From NCBI RefSeq assembly GCF_014805625.2, contig NW_023998455.1, positions 1 to 64,000 of the forward strand: 64,000 nt of DNA. Reading direction: 5' to 3'. A program made the position numbers and the translations under genes. Every line of letters begins with the position of its first letter. Within the stretch, counting starts at the first letter, position 1. Shown piece after piece: positions 49,272 through 60,234 of this stretch. The stretch is from Glossina fuscipes. Its lineage: Eukaryota > Arthropoda > Insecta > Diptera > Glossinidae. The notes under the pieces were generated by a model that was not told the DNA's origin, ran no database searches, and saw only the letters and a program-made list of their open reading frames with translations.

Positions 49272-49426
49272 TCACAACGCTGTTCCAAAAATTTTCAAGT
49301 TCAATATTTTTCCCCCGTTCTTGAGTTGAGTTTCATCCCATGATGATTTCCAAGTTGCTGTTAAACGATTTCTGATTTCGGTTTGGCGATGATGATGATG
49401 ATATAATGCTATAATGTGACGACATC
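49272..49426 (-). other. Candidate terminal exon of a - strand gene
   Basis: On the - strand TTTTCTTTTTTCTTAATAAT followed by TTCAG is a strong acceptor ending at 49,427. Two frames stay open after it. With two bases carried over from the exon start the frame gives about 51 codons, including HHHHRQTEIRNRLTATWKSS and ending KILNLKIFGTAL before TGA at 49,272-49,274. In the other, an ATG directly after the first base leads into 30 codons with a serine run (SIISSSSSPNRNQKSFN), ending at TGA 49,333-49,335. I recognise neither. The A-rich, CAA-containing sequence further along the - strand resembles a 3' UTR. The ratchet site 3.7 kb upstream on the same strand supports a long intron before this exon. 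Confidence 0.35.
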
Positions 49427-49639
49427 CTGAAATTATTAAGAAAAAAGAAAATCACTTAAGAGCAAAGTCAAAGCGTGATAAACAATGGCGGCAATGATAA
49501 GTAATGCCTATCATTAAATGTCTTACACCAAGCTACAGTTATCCATATATTCAAATTTTAAAATAAGACGTTATGTGCGAAATGATCGCATAATTTTCAA
49601 AAGAGTTCGCCCTTGGGCCAAAGCCTTTCATTTGCGGCT

Positions 49640-50015
49640 TAAAAATTAAAAAGAAAATGGACAGACAGACGGGCAAGCTTAGAATCAATTGCTGAATCAA
49701 TCTATATAATACAAAATGAGTCCATCTCAACTCCTTTTATGATATCCACAAAGGACAGACAGACAGACAGACGAGCTTAGAATCACTTGCTGAAACGATT
49801 AGAATAATAAGAAATTGGTCTATCTCAAGTCCAGGCAGACAAGCTTAAAATAATTTTCTGAATCGATTGGAATAAAAAAAGTCCTTTTATAGTATCCTAG
49901 GCGGACAGATAGAGTGACAGGCTTACAATCAGTTGCTAAATCGATTGGAATACAAGAAAAATGGGTCTACTTCAAGTCCCCTTATGGTAACCTTGCACCA
50001 CAAACGTTGTAGGAT
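49640..50015 (-). repeat. Tandemly amplified mini-me core, four units on the - strand
   Basis: The GACR tract plus AGCTTAGAATCANTTGCTGA and ATCGATTGGAATA blocks recur four times: at about 49,653 (GGACAGACAGACGGGC), 49,754 (GGACAGACAGACAGACAGAC), 49,833 (reduced) and 49,900 (GGCGGACAGATAG). They are separated by TCAACTCCTTTTATGATATC-like ends. Single copies elsewhere carry the tract once, so the core has been amplified in tandem here. Confidence 0.75.
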
Positions 50016-50579
50016 ACTATTACGATTCAAGGAAATACATTTTTTTGATGATGTCCTTCAAATATGGTGATGTGAATATTAGGATGATAATCCGTTTTAA
50101 TCGAAAATATACGAAAATGAAACTTTTCACAATTTCTTATAAATTCTTTAAAATATGCCTATGAGAGTTATATTGAAGTTTTGAATCTTATTCATATTAT
50201 TTGATTATTAAAAGTTACCAGGGATCGGTTAACTTCATTTTTGAAAATATGCAAGATGCTGCAAATGCTTTAGTTTCACCATGAGTTACCGTTCCATTGC
50301 AATCACTTGCAATAAGTTCATTCATTTCAATATTTGAGATTTTAATTGCAGGAGAAGTTTCCTTACGGAATGTAACATAATTTTATTACTTATTTCTTGT
50401 TTTTTGTCAGTCGACTTTTAATTTCTTATCATTTAAGTGTTGGTTGTTCTTTTTTAAACGAATTCGTTTACAATAAATAAAAATTATAGAATAGACACCG
50501 ATCGATTCAACCGAGTTGAACAAAATTTTTAATCAAATTATCATCAAATCTTAGACAGATGTATAAAAAAAGTCAAGAG

Positions 50580-50720
50580 GTTTATATCCTTCAATCGGAA
50601 AATCGCGAATTGCTGGATTTATCCTTCACATGTGATATATACACTTCGACGAAGGATAAGATTAGGCGTGTACATATGTCCGTCCGTCTGTCCGATTTCG
50701 TAATTAAAAGAAAGATAGTT
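50580..50720 (+). mobile_element. Short diverged repeat with GTCY tract, possibly family B
   Basis: ATATGTCCGTCCGTCTGTCC at about 50,674 and flanking GTGATATATACACTTCGACG. Too short to place firmly in either family. Confidence 0.4.
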
Positions 50721-51019
50721 CTCGCGTTTTTTCGGAGATGAAATTTGAATATAACCGTAAAATTTAAAAAAAAAACTTCGCAATATTGAAAATTAAGAAA
50801 ATAAAATACACATACATTTTAATGTTACGGTTTGACGTAACAGCATTCGTAAATGCTTTCCAAATTATTGCAAAATTCTTTCCAAAACGATTATAAACAT
50901 TTTACTTGTAAACAAACTTTCAATAGACGGATCGTCAATAAATTTTTTAACTAATCTTAACGAATCTTTGGATTGTTTTTCTTTTTTTTTGCATATAAAA
51001 TTTTTTGTAATTTGGCTAA

Positions 51020-51245
51020 GCATGTAGGGTATACGTACATCGTTTGTAGGTACTTTAGGTTTAAGTGGATACACGCAACACATAGAATGACTTGAAATGA
51101 ATGCATTGATTCAGAAGCGACGTAAGCTTGTCTGTCCGTCCGTTTTGTGTTCTTGTGTTTAACATACAGGTCCAAATGTCTAAGATATTTTGATGGAATT
51201 TGGTAAACCGGCTTCGTTTGACTCAAAGACAAACACTATTGGACT
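51020..51245 (+). mobile_element. Mini-me-like repeat
   Basis: Shows TGTAGGGTATACGTACATCG, CACGCAACACATAGAATGAC, GCTTGTCTGTCCGTCCGTTT, TGTGTTTAACATACAGGTCC and CTCAAAGACAAACACTATTG. Confidence 0.75.
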
Positions 51246-51281
51246 TCGTTCCGATCGAACAATTTTAAATCATGGTAGCTG

Positions 51282-51345
51282 CACTTTTTATTGACTTTAA
51301 TTTGATTCAGGCCTATGATCGGTCCGATAAGCATTTTGGAAGCTA
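51282..51345 (+). pseudogene. Reverse-transcriptase relic (non-LTR retrotransposon), motif FIDF..AYDR
   Basis: One + strand frame reads LFIDFNLIQAYDRSDKHFG, matching the first catalytic-aspartate block of non-LTR reverse transcriptases (consensus like FIDFKxAYDxIDR). The frame stops about 10 codons later and no other block is convincing nearby, so only a fragment remains. Confidence 0.5.
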
Positions 51346-52168
51346 AGAAAAGCTAAATGTTATTTGGGAGAAAGCATTTTGATGAACAGGCAATCGAATT
51401 CTTCTTCTATCACCAGCTGAGAATCCCAAAACAATATGACCTCCAGCTCTTTGCATGTACGTCTAGAGTGCTTTTTGCGATTGAATGATCTATCCAATCA
51501 TCTAAATGAAATGAATTTATTTAATTAACTCTCTAAGTGTATTTCCTTTTCTTTGGCCGTACGAGTCCTAGTTCCGATTATCAATCAATGCTTTTGCCTA
51601 ACAAATGCGAGACTGTTGAGTTCGGAATGCTATCATGAAAAGTACTCGCAATTTTTTTTGCTATTACAAATTTAAAATTGAATAACTAATCCAAGCATAT
51701 TTCTCGGCATTACAAACTTAAATAATTACGCGACTGTACTTTAGGCGGTTTGATATAAGAAAAAAAAGCTAAAAAAGTCGAATTGAAGTTCTCCTAGACC
51801 TATCTATCTGCGTGTTTCTAAGACTTCGAAGCTGCTATTGCTGTCCCAAAAAATTTTTTTCTCAAAAGTAAATAAAATATTATTACGGCTGGTAAACAAT
51901 TTTCTTTTCAAATCTTTCGGCGATGTGTACAAAAGGTTGATGGAGAGGATGAAGAGGTTGAAACTCCATAGACTATAACAAGATTTGCTTTTTTATTATT
52001 TAGATTTACCAGGCATGGCCATGCTTTTAATACCCTCCCGTAATAGATTTTTTTTTTCCAAGGTATCTTAAAGGACTAATTTAATCAATCAGGGAAGAGG
52101 CTCTTCAGGAAGTGAGGAAAAAAAGAGATACGGAGCGAGAGTGGGTGAGTACTCAATCTGTAAGCGCT

Positions 52169-52240
52169 ACACCGCATTGAGATGTGATCGCGTGAACACT
52201 GACTTGGCAGTCGCGACTCCTACCTAATCGACTATGCGGC
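52169..52240 (-). mobile_element. tRNA-derived SINE-like head, copy 2
   Basis: On the - strand it runs GCCGCATAGTCGATTAGGTA, GGAGTCGCGACTGCCAAGTC, then a B-box-like GCGATCACATCTC and AATGCGGTGTAGCGCTTACA. Aligned with 40,741-40,814 it shares the blocks CGATTAGG, TCGCGACT/TCTCGACT, TCANATCTC and GCGGTRTAG in order. The shared downstream GYTTRCA shows the similarity extends past the tRNA-like part. Confidence 0.55.
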
Positions 52241-52844
52241 AGACCGTAATAGATTTGAAATTATATTATCGCGATGATTGTTGAATAAGACGAAATTTCC
52301 GAACTTATTACAGAGTTATTAACAGGCTTAGTTCACGTAATCTTTAAGGTTTGGATGCTTTGTTATGGCAATTTGAAGACATCGTTCTTTTAAGACAGAC
52401 CTTCGCATTATAGCTATCGCTTTCTGTTCTCATATCATGTTTCGAAATGCTTTGAAATCGTTTGAGGAGATAAGACAAGAAATCTTACTAGTTCTACTAT
52501 TACAAGTAGGATCTCATGAGAGCTATAGTTGAAGATCACCCATTCAAAGCGTTTAAGCAATGACTTCACATTATAGCATTTTCATATAAAAACTTTCTAA
52601 TTATAAGTGGCAAGATTAGAAAAAAAACGAATAAAAAAAAATGTCGAAATTTTTGATTTATGTCAATTGTGCTTATGGCATTATGTCATTCCACTATTCA
52701 TTTACTGATATTTGTAACAATTGCTAGAAGTCCATAGATCCATAGATCATGGGAAAGAAGAAATGACTTTAATTTTTTGTGATGAGTAAAAGAAATAAAA
52801 ATAAGACAAATATCATTAAGCGCATAGGCTTCAAATACGGTACA

Positions 52845-52865
52845 GTTGAACGGACAGACGGACAA
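52845..52865 (-). repeat. Isolated GACR tract
   Basis: AACGGACAGACGGACAATAT is a lone mini-me-type tract in reverse orientation without recognisable flanks. Confidence 0.4.
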
Positions 52866-53085
52866 TATTAATTTGTACTTAATAGGTGGTAGGCACTGTC
52901 TATTTCATATTCTCAGGATAAAAAGAGAAAAAGTGATTTCACTAAAGCAGAATGCGCGCGGACAAACTGGGCACACTGGACCGACTAGTGCTGTACTTTT
53001 TTGTATATTTTTTTTTTTTTTCGGTCCCCGACGTTAACTGGCGAATGCGTAATAAATTTATTCAAATTATTTTATTTTTTGCAAC

Positions 53086-53135
53086 ACTTACCTGTAGGTG
53101 TAGGGAAAAAAGTAGATAGAAAAAAAAAAAAAATG
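53086..53135 (-). promoter_or_regulatory. Recursive splice site (ratchet point) on the - strand
   Basis: On the - strand a run of 14 T leads into CTATCTACTTTTTTCCCTAC, then ACCTACAG, followed at once by GTAAGTGTT. The acceptor AG is at 53,093-53,092 and the donor GTAAGT at 53,091-53,086. An excellent pyrimidine tract and AG fused to a perfect donor form the zero-length-exon signature used for stepwise removal of very long introns in Drosophila. It implies that a long - strand gene spans this region. The inverted duplication further upstream on that strand (55.6-63.9 kb) would then be intronic. Confidence 0.55.
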
Positions 53136-53139
53136 TTAT

Positions 53140-54071
53140 TTTGATATTAGTGTCTGTGTGGTAACATTTTTATATATATATATATGTATAAAGTAAAATT
53201 TGTTTTGCACTTTTAATGAAAAAAAAAATTAATTTTTTGTACGAAACTATTTTTTTTATTTATTTATTTTTTTTTTGTTTTTTGGATGCTTTGATTTTCG
53301 TAATTTTCTTGGCAAAGTTTTAGATAATTTTTATTTCATATTTAATTGGAATTGGATCTGACTTTCGGTGATCGATGATTATGTTATAACTTTATTTTTA
53401 GAATTTGTTCTATTTTTTAAATCCATTTTCGAACTGTTTTAAGAAAATTTAAAAAAATGCGGCGAGTTTTTATCTTTTTTTTATTTTAATAAATTCGTAT
53501 TAACACAAAAATCATTTTATCGGATAAAGAAATGATCTTTGCCAACGTATTTATACGTTAAGCAAAGATCGTCCTCAGTGTGCGATTGATGAGCTATGAA
53601 ATGAAACTGTTTGATATAAGGCTATCGTAGAGGCTTTTATACAGCAGCTATGATTAAATGTAATAATAAATTAAAAAACAAAAGAAAAAAGAAATTTTTT
53701 TTTTTTTATATAAACTGGTTATTAAAGTTTTTTTCCTAAAAATTTTTTATTTTTTTTTTTTTTTTTTTTTTTTCCAAATTCTATATATTTTTTTTTTTTT
53801 TTTTTTTTTTGGTGGTTGATAATGTTCGCAAATGATTTGTGTCTCATTTTTGTTCGATGAACACCTGGTCTTAGTAGTACTAATGGACCAAAATAATAAT
53901 CAGTTATTATATATATATATTGCATACAATAGCAGTTCGAGCGATCAAGCTCAGGCATCAGCGTCAGCATCACTTTTAATATATGAAACTTGTTTTTTTT
54001 TTGTATTGTTTTCACTGAGAGCCACACGGCTTTAGCTAAGGGTAACGGATATATTTACTCGCTTATGTAGA

Positions 54072-54115
<44 letters not shown>

Positions 54116-54780
54116 CTATATATATACATATAAACATATATATATATATATATAAAGCTTCCGCTTTTAGTTTTGTCTCCTTGACCAGGCATTGATCTAA
54201 CAACAATAGAAAGCTGTGCGTATGTTCTGGTCTATCTGTCCTTGGATTGTTTTTCATTAATATAAAAGAATTTTTTGATCCTTTAAACTTGAAATTTTTA
54301 TTTGTATTTTTTTTTTTTTTTTGTTTTTCTTAAACGCGATGCTCGAAGTAAAAAATTTGAAACTTTTATTCCGGTTTTTTTTTTTCCAAATCTCGTTTTA
54401 TTTATGGTTTTGTTATTGGTTTTGTAATTTTTAAAATTTCTTTTTCTTTAATGAGAATAAATGATGAATGTTTATACTGATTATTAGCCTTTTTTAAGGC
54501 AAATTTTATCTTGTTTTTTTTTCTTATTTTAATAAGCAGCAAATTGTTAATTAATTTTCTTATAGATTTTCTGGCAAATAAATCATGAAAAACCCTCTCA
54601 CGAAAACCTTTTTTGATAATTTTTTTTTTTTTTTTTTTTGCACTACAATTAATACAATTTATAACAATTTTTTTTTTCTTTTGTATTTTTTTATTATTAT
54701 TTTTGCATTTAATATATTCTACGGAAGGCAAATATATTGCATTAAAATGGTTTTTTTTTAATTGGAAGATAGCTTAACCA
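53140..54780. other. Homopolymer-rich non-coding block
   Basis: Many poly(T) runs on the + strand (for example 53,751-53,773 and 53,790-53,810, 54,309-54,322, 54,620-54,639) and TA runs; no mini-me copies and no supported gene. Confidence 0.45.
54075..54108. repeat. TC dinucleotide microsatellite
   Basis: About 17 TC units followed by TATC and TA runs. Confidence 0.95.
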
Positions 54781-54819
54781 GGACTTTTTTTTTGTCGAAG
54801 AATTAGTTCTCACAGCTTA

Positions 54820-55210
54820 TTTGCACGTCTGTGCGAATGCTTGAATTATATTCAGATCTTAAATCTAAAGGGCCTTAAGACAGCCTCATGTTTTACTATA
54901 TAGTCCATTATTAAAAGATTTTGTATATGAGTTGAAGCTTTGTCTGTCTGTACGGATGTGTAGATAATTTAGTTCAAACTTTGTCTGCCTTTACAGATGT
55001 GTTGGCAATATCCAGAAGGACTTGAGAGAAACTTATCTTCTATTACACCGAAAGGATTTCCTGTAATTCAATTGAAGCTTTGTCTATCTGTGCGGATGTG
55101 TAGATAAAGCCCAGAAAAATTTAAAATAGACTTATCTCTATTCCAATTCAATTGAGGACAACATCCAGAAGGACTTAAGATGAATTTATCCATTCAAAAC
55201 TATTTCAAAA
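54820..55210 (+). mobile_element. Mini-me-like repeat with internal tandem copies
   Basis: GAAGCTTTGTCTGTCTGTAC, followed by GGATGTGTAGATAA, at about 54,934 recurs at about 55,073 and, reduced, at about 54,977. AATATCCAGAAGGACTTGAG and ACATCCAGAAGGACTTAAGA mark two start blocks. Confidence 0.65.
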
Positions 55211-55556
55211 GTATTTCTGCGGCCATGTATTCATTCGTACCTGTAGCAACCCATAGGTTGCAAATTAAGACTTAGGCTGGCGAAATTTAGTACCTTGAGT
55301 TTTTTTGACCTAATAAAATGGAAGCGTTACGGCATTCGAACTTGATGTTAATGATTTGGATTGGAGGGGTTCATTTCAAATGGACAGCCGGACAAATAAA
55401 CATTTGTCGATTTTGAAAATGCGTCTGAATCGATGTTATAATAACTGTAGAAGGTACCCACAGTTAACTTGAGTATTAACTTGCACAACGAACTTACAAC
55501 AAACAAACAAACAAATAATCATCAAGGTTCCGATCCAGCTATACGATATCATCCAG

Positions 55557-55564
55557 TATAAAAG
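55557..55564 (+). promoter_or_regulatory. TATA box upstream of the left serine-protease-homologue copy
   Basis: TATAAAAG lies about 93 bases upstream of the ATG at 55,657, a spacing that leaves room for a start site near 55,588 and a short leader. The corresponding position outside the right arm is not alignable, so only the left copy keeps this element. Confidence 0.45.
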
Positions 55565-55654
55565 CCGTAGCATGTATGGGTAATCATATTAACGCTTTAA
55601 TTTGGTTCAATCACGTACAACTATGACTATGACTGATGTAGAGTATGAAACCCT

Positions 55655-57165
55655 TCATGATGCCGAAAGATGCCAGGCTACTTAGTTTCACAATAATTGC
55701 GACTACAGTTCTACATTCATTTGTGGTTATCATGCATAACAGACATGTTATTGGATAAAAATGTTCAACGCATTAGAAGAATTAATATATTTCGTTAGTT
55801 ACATTTTGTTAATATACAAGTCGGAATATGTCAGTGGACAATGCAGCTCTGACCCATCCAATTTGGCGTTATCTTTCGGTCTTCTAAATTGTAAAGAAGG
55901 AGAACAAGAATCACAGCGTGTGGGCATTATGATAAAAGAGACTTACATACTAACGGCCAGTATATTACCGCCGATAATTTGGTGTGAAATAATCTATAAC
56001 GATTTCGAAACTCGTACCGAACGTAGTGAGAGCTTCACCATGACAAATCTTGGGGTTGATGTCAATCTTCGTCCGTCGTCGGCGCCTCAACTGCAAATGC
56101 TTGAACTGATTAAGTCTATAAGTTTTAGCAATAAAATGGCGGCAAAAGTACGTCTAATAGGCAAACAGCCTACGAATAAAAAGTTTAAAGGAAGCGATGC
56201 CCATACTTATGACAAGGACAACAAAAAAACTGTAGAGTATAAGGTGCTTGGAGTAGACAAAGAAGAACTTAACACGTCGTAGGAGAACTTGCATGAAAAT
56301 GTCATTTATGTAAAGATGGCAAACGAAGGACGTTGCGAAATCTTAATGGCTGGATTGGGAGTTGCATTTAACGATGAACTAATTGCAGTGGTAAGTGACG
56401 ATCCGCAATGTGATAGTGAGAAAGCGCGAATATGTGCCAGCGTGCTCGGGAATCTTATATGGATACGAATCCTTAAGATCAGGTTTGAGAAAGTGTCCCG
56501 ATATGCTGGGAAAAATTTGTTGATTCGTTCTGTAAAAAAGGAAGGTTACACAATAGAGAGAAAAGATAAATTCTATCGGCCATCGTATTACCATCAATCG
56601 ATACACGGTGTAAAAGATTAAAAGAAAATCTATGTGCTTCCGTCACACACTTGATTAACTTGGAGAGACGTGAATAGTAGCAACTTTTGAAAGTTGCACT
56701 ACTGTCCGAACGGTTGGCGTCAACTCAGTTGAAAATTCTTCTATTAAATTCACAAACTGAGCTAAAAATCCGTCTCACTTATCCAATAAACTATATGTGC
56801 TACCGATACCAATGATGAGAATAATGTGTCAGCAAAAAAAAAGGTGACTATGGTAGCAAAAGAAAAATTCAACTAAGTGTAAAAAATTTGTAGCATGCAA
56901 ATGTCATCGGTACACGGATGCCAGAGGAATGTAAATTTTGGTTGCAAATAGAACTTTGTAATTATGTTAATTAATTAAAATAAAAGAAGAAGATAATCTT
57001 GAAATTACATTGCATGGAAGATGATGATTAGTTTGTCTCCGGATTTATTTTAAAAGCTTTATATAAAGTCAAGCTCAGTTAGAGGGATCCTGAACTCAAG
57101 TAGATGTTTGGATCTCCGCCTGAAGGAGCTGCAGAAAGCCTCGAGCTTAATTCTGGTTAGCAAAC
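55655..57165 (+). repeat. Left arm of a large inverted duplication
   Basis: This stretch matches the reverse complement of 60,896-63,893, through the serine-protease-homologue coding body and about 550 bases of downstream DNA (for example GTGTCAGCAAAAAAAAAGG, GCATGCAAATGTCATCG, GGATCTCCGCCTGAAGG). Identity looks high, with scattered substitutions. A roughly 1-kb segment present in the right arm (61,820-62,848) is missing here. Confidence 0.88.
55657..56618 (+). pseudogene. Serine protease homologue, left copy, broken
   Basis: Starts with a signal-peptide-like ORF at 55,657: MMPKDARLLSFTIIATTVLH, then SFVVIMHNRHVIG, stopping at TAA 55,756. The body continues one frame away from 55,761 (MFNALEELIYFVSYILLIYK), so one base is missing relative to an intact gene. 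The body is a trypsin-fold sequence with GIMIKETYILTAS in place of the LTAAHC block and MAGLGVAFNDELIAVVS in place of GDSGGP. It is interrupted by an in-frame TAG at 56,280-56,282, where the right copy has TAC (Tyr), then runs in the same frame to the WIRI region. Its end is replaced by downstream sequence after the 1-kb deletion and stops at 56,619-56,621. The catalytic His and Asp are absent, so even the ancestor was a non-catalytic homologue. Confidence 0.8.
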
Positions 57166-57849
57166 CGTGACACCGTTAAACTAAATCGAATAAATATAAA
57201 TGCAAAAAAAAGAAAATCGAAGTTAAAATCAAATTCTAACTCGCTTTATCTCTGTAATGTGTGTGCCGAATATATGCCATTCGCGAAAAAAGAAATAAGA
57301 TACCGGCTTCAAACTTAGCAAAAGCATCAGAAATTCTTACAGGCAGACCAATGTTGAAAATGGACTAAGTCGGCCAAGGGACGTGCGCGCCGTACGACTG
57401 GAACTGAGAGTACCTTTGCTTTCTCTATTCTTTTGAGGTAATTACTTACAAAATAAATTTTCGCCTATTAAAAGTAAACTATCGCGCCCGCAAAATCTTA
57501 TATAATACGGAAATTGAATCTTTTCGTTGTTTCTTCAGACTTTTTTATAGTAAGCTTGGCGGAGATAAAGAATTCGATGACAGTACACTTTACTTTTGAA
57601 GACTTTTTTTTTATTTAACAACTAAGGAAATTATATTTGGTCGCGACCGAACGTTTTATAGTCATCACTGTTATCTTAAAAAAGACTAAAAAAAAACGAG
57701 AAAAGAAAAAAAGAATTCCTCCACAATATTACGTGAGCATGGCCGGCTATTTTTCTACTGTGAATAGTAGGTTCCTCCATAAAGTAAATATAGAAAATTT
57801 CAGTCATATATGTGTGACAATTTAAAAGTAATGCAAGAAAACGCTTTGA

Positions 57850-58110
57850 GAAACGGAACACTTCCAATTTTTGAAGCCAATAGCTTTAGTTTCGTGACGA
57901 TGATAATGTTTACAGCAAATATTAAGTGTACAAACAAATACACAAACGGACAGACAGACGGAGAGACGTTACGAAGGTTTTGAATAACCGCACAATCACT
58001 CTGTGCAGAATTATGCCAAACATTAACCAAGACAAAACCAAGCCAAAAACAGACGAGACGAAGACTTATATACCGCATCCGCTTGTGGGCGGCGAAAGTG
58101 TAACAAAGTA
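57850..58110 (-). mobile_element. Family B repeat, - strand
   Basis: In reverse orientation: TTTTTGAAGCCAATAGCTTT, GATGATAATGTTTACAGCAA, then the tract CGGACAGACAGACGGAGAGA. Compare GTAAACATTCTC and the AAGATATCGGCTACAAATT block of the + copy at 60,235. Confidence 0.65.
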
Positions 58111-58249
58111 AAGATCTTCCGTCGAAGAGAGAAACTGCTTGCACGCTGCGAATAATATCAGCCTACAATGACAGCGGTCTTGGTAGGAACACTACTCATC
58201 GAGGTACTATTGAAGGACCTCTGAAGCATTTATAAAAAAAAAAAAAAAT

Positions 58250-58980
58250 CAAAATGGACAAAACGAGCGGCAAAAGAAATTACAACGCTGTTTGCAAACT
58301 TAAGGCTGCTATCCGGCAAAGCATGTTGACACAATAACAGCAACGATACGAAATCGATGCGAAAATAAGGCGGGCTTTTGCTCTGGACCAATTTGGTCCA
58401 ATTTCAATATCAACCTGCGTGCAGGAAACTTCAATGTTTCTATCATATTTGAAGTCGATATCTTCATTTTTGCGACCAGGAGAGTATCAACAACACTCAC
58501 CATTGACGGACCGACAGACAGGCAGGCATTGCTAAATCAATTTTGAATTTTACGCTGATCAAGAATATATACACTTTATAGGGTCTCTGAAGCTTCCGTT
58601 TGGTTGTCACTTATATTATGGAAAAAAAAGTGAGTATACTTCCATCTTACAGTGGTACGTAAAAAGAGGGGAAAAGACGGGCACATTTAAATCGATTTAG
58701 AAAAATAGATATACTTCATGAGATCTCTGACGTTACCTTTTGAGAACGTTCTGCAAACGTTTTTGTAGATTGAAAAGAAGAAAATAAGACAGAGAGATAG
58801 ACGGACAGACGGAAAGACAAGAAGAATCACTTTAACACAAGATAGAGGCGGACAGACGGAAGACAAACAGAATCACTTTCTAAAGCGATCGATATAATAA
58901 AAAGTGAGTTCCATACCATCTGCTTCTAAGTGTTGCCGGCATCCTTTGTAACGCAACTGGTGTAGGGTATAGTAAATGTC
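58250..58980 (-). mobile_element. Compound repeat: family B followed by mini-me-like copies, - strand
   Basis: GAAGTCGATATCTTCATTTT followed by TGCGACCAGGAGAG at about 58,452, and GACGGACCGACAGACAGGCA at about 58,506, form one family B unit. Two further tracts at about 58,799 (GACGGACAGACGGAAAGACA) and 58,848 (GGCGGACAGACGG) belong to mini-me-like copies ending at the GGTGTAGGGTATAGTAAATG end near 58,960-58,979. Confidence 0.65.
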
Positions 58981-59664
58981 AACAAAAACATTTCACTATG
59001 TACTACACTACTAGACAAGCAACAATTCCCTATTTGATGTGCTTAGGAATACCAGTTACAAACGTAAACAAAACATGTCGTGCTATTTGACCCCACCTCT
59101 AACCTCGCGTTGTCCAACAACAAGCATTTCGTTAAGGGTTAATAGCACTTTATCTAAACAAAAAAAAAAAAAAAAAAAATGTAATGAAAAACCAGAACTA
59201 CTGTCTAGTTATCTATTTAAAACTATGCAAGCAGTCGGTTGAAAAAAAAAAAAAAAAAACTAGAAAAATTTTTCATTCACCACAAAAAAAGTGGCTGCTG
59301 CACAACCCTTAACTTGTTGAATTTCATTTCCTGTTTTTTTTTATTTTTTCTTGCTCGTTTTCAAGGCAAATAATCAGTAAAAGCATGAGAATTTTTCTTT
59401 TTTTTTTTTTTTCCTTTTTTTACAGAAAAAGTAAAAAAGAGAGAAAAAATAAAGGAATTGATTTTAAAAAATGTTCAGTAAGTATCAAAAAAAAAAAAAA
59501 CCAGACACCAATAACAATAATCAGGTCAGCAATCAACTTTGACCCTTTAGTAAATTTCATTAAAATTTAAAATCCGGGGAATGTTTAGAAATATGAAAAA
59601 TTGAAATTTATACAAAGTGAAAGCATATTATTGGCCGGGCAAGTGGCTAAAACCAAACATACCC

Positions 59665-59716
59665 CTCCCATGTGGAGTTCCCTGTGATGTCAGGTGTCCC
59701 TCAAGGCTATCTATAA
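59665..59716 (+). pseudogene. Reverse-transcriptase relic (non-LTR retrotransposon), motif SGVPQG
   Basis: One + frame reads HVEFPVMSGVPQGYL and then a stop. SGVPQGSxLGP is a hallmark block of jockey/CR1-type reverse transcriptases. The frame is lost immediately after, so this is a fragment. The surrounding 59,600-60,170 has higher G+C than usual here and may be the rest of the same decayed element. Confidence 0.55.
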
Positions 59717-60234
59717 TTTGGCGACAAGTTTTCTAAAGAATAGCCTGGGGGTACAGTCAAGGAAGCTTGCTATGAACACTTCTTTTCTTACAGACTATTA
59801 CTATGGAGGAAATACAAACCAGTCATGATTGCAAGTAGTTACGTTAAGTACGTCGATATAGTAATAATCGAAAGCATTATGCCCACCTGCCACGCCAGAC
59901 GTACCACCCGACGCAACTATATCTTAAAGAAGGTTAGTCCGGTGTTTCCTTGCCAGGATTGTATGGTTGATCCGAAGGCAAGAGTGACTATATCGCGTAA
60001 AGTAAGCCTACAGGCCTTATAGTGTGAATTTAAGTTCCACGGTGGTCAGCAACCCACTCACACAGTCACAAGTACCTGCGGGTAATGATGACAGCGTTAG
60101 TGCACATTGACTGCACGTTGGTGCTTACGAAGAAACTTCGGGAGAAAGCATGCATAGTTTATCCATCGTTAAGCTTAATTTTTTTTTTAAATCTTTATAA
60201 CGGACAAAAGCAAGCTTTATAAAACCACATAAAA

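Noticed and set aside
57800..58144. 114-codon open frame on the - strand
   Set aside because: It overlaps a family B copy and its GACR tract; the Ser/Val/Phe-rich translation comes from repeat sequence.
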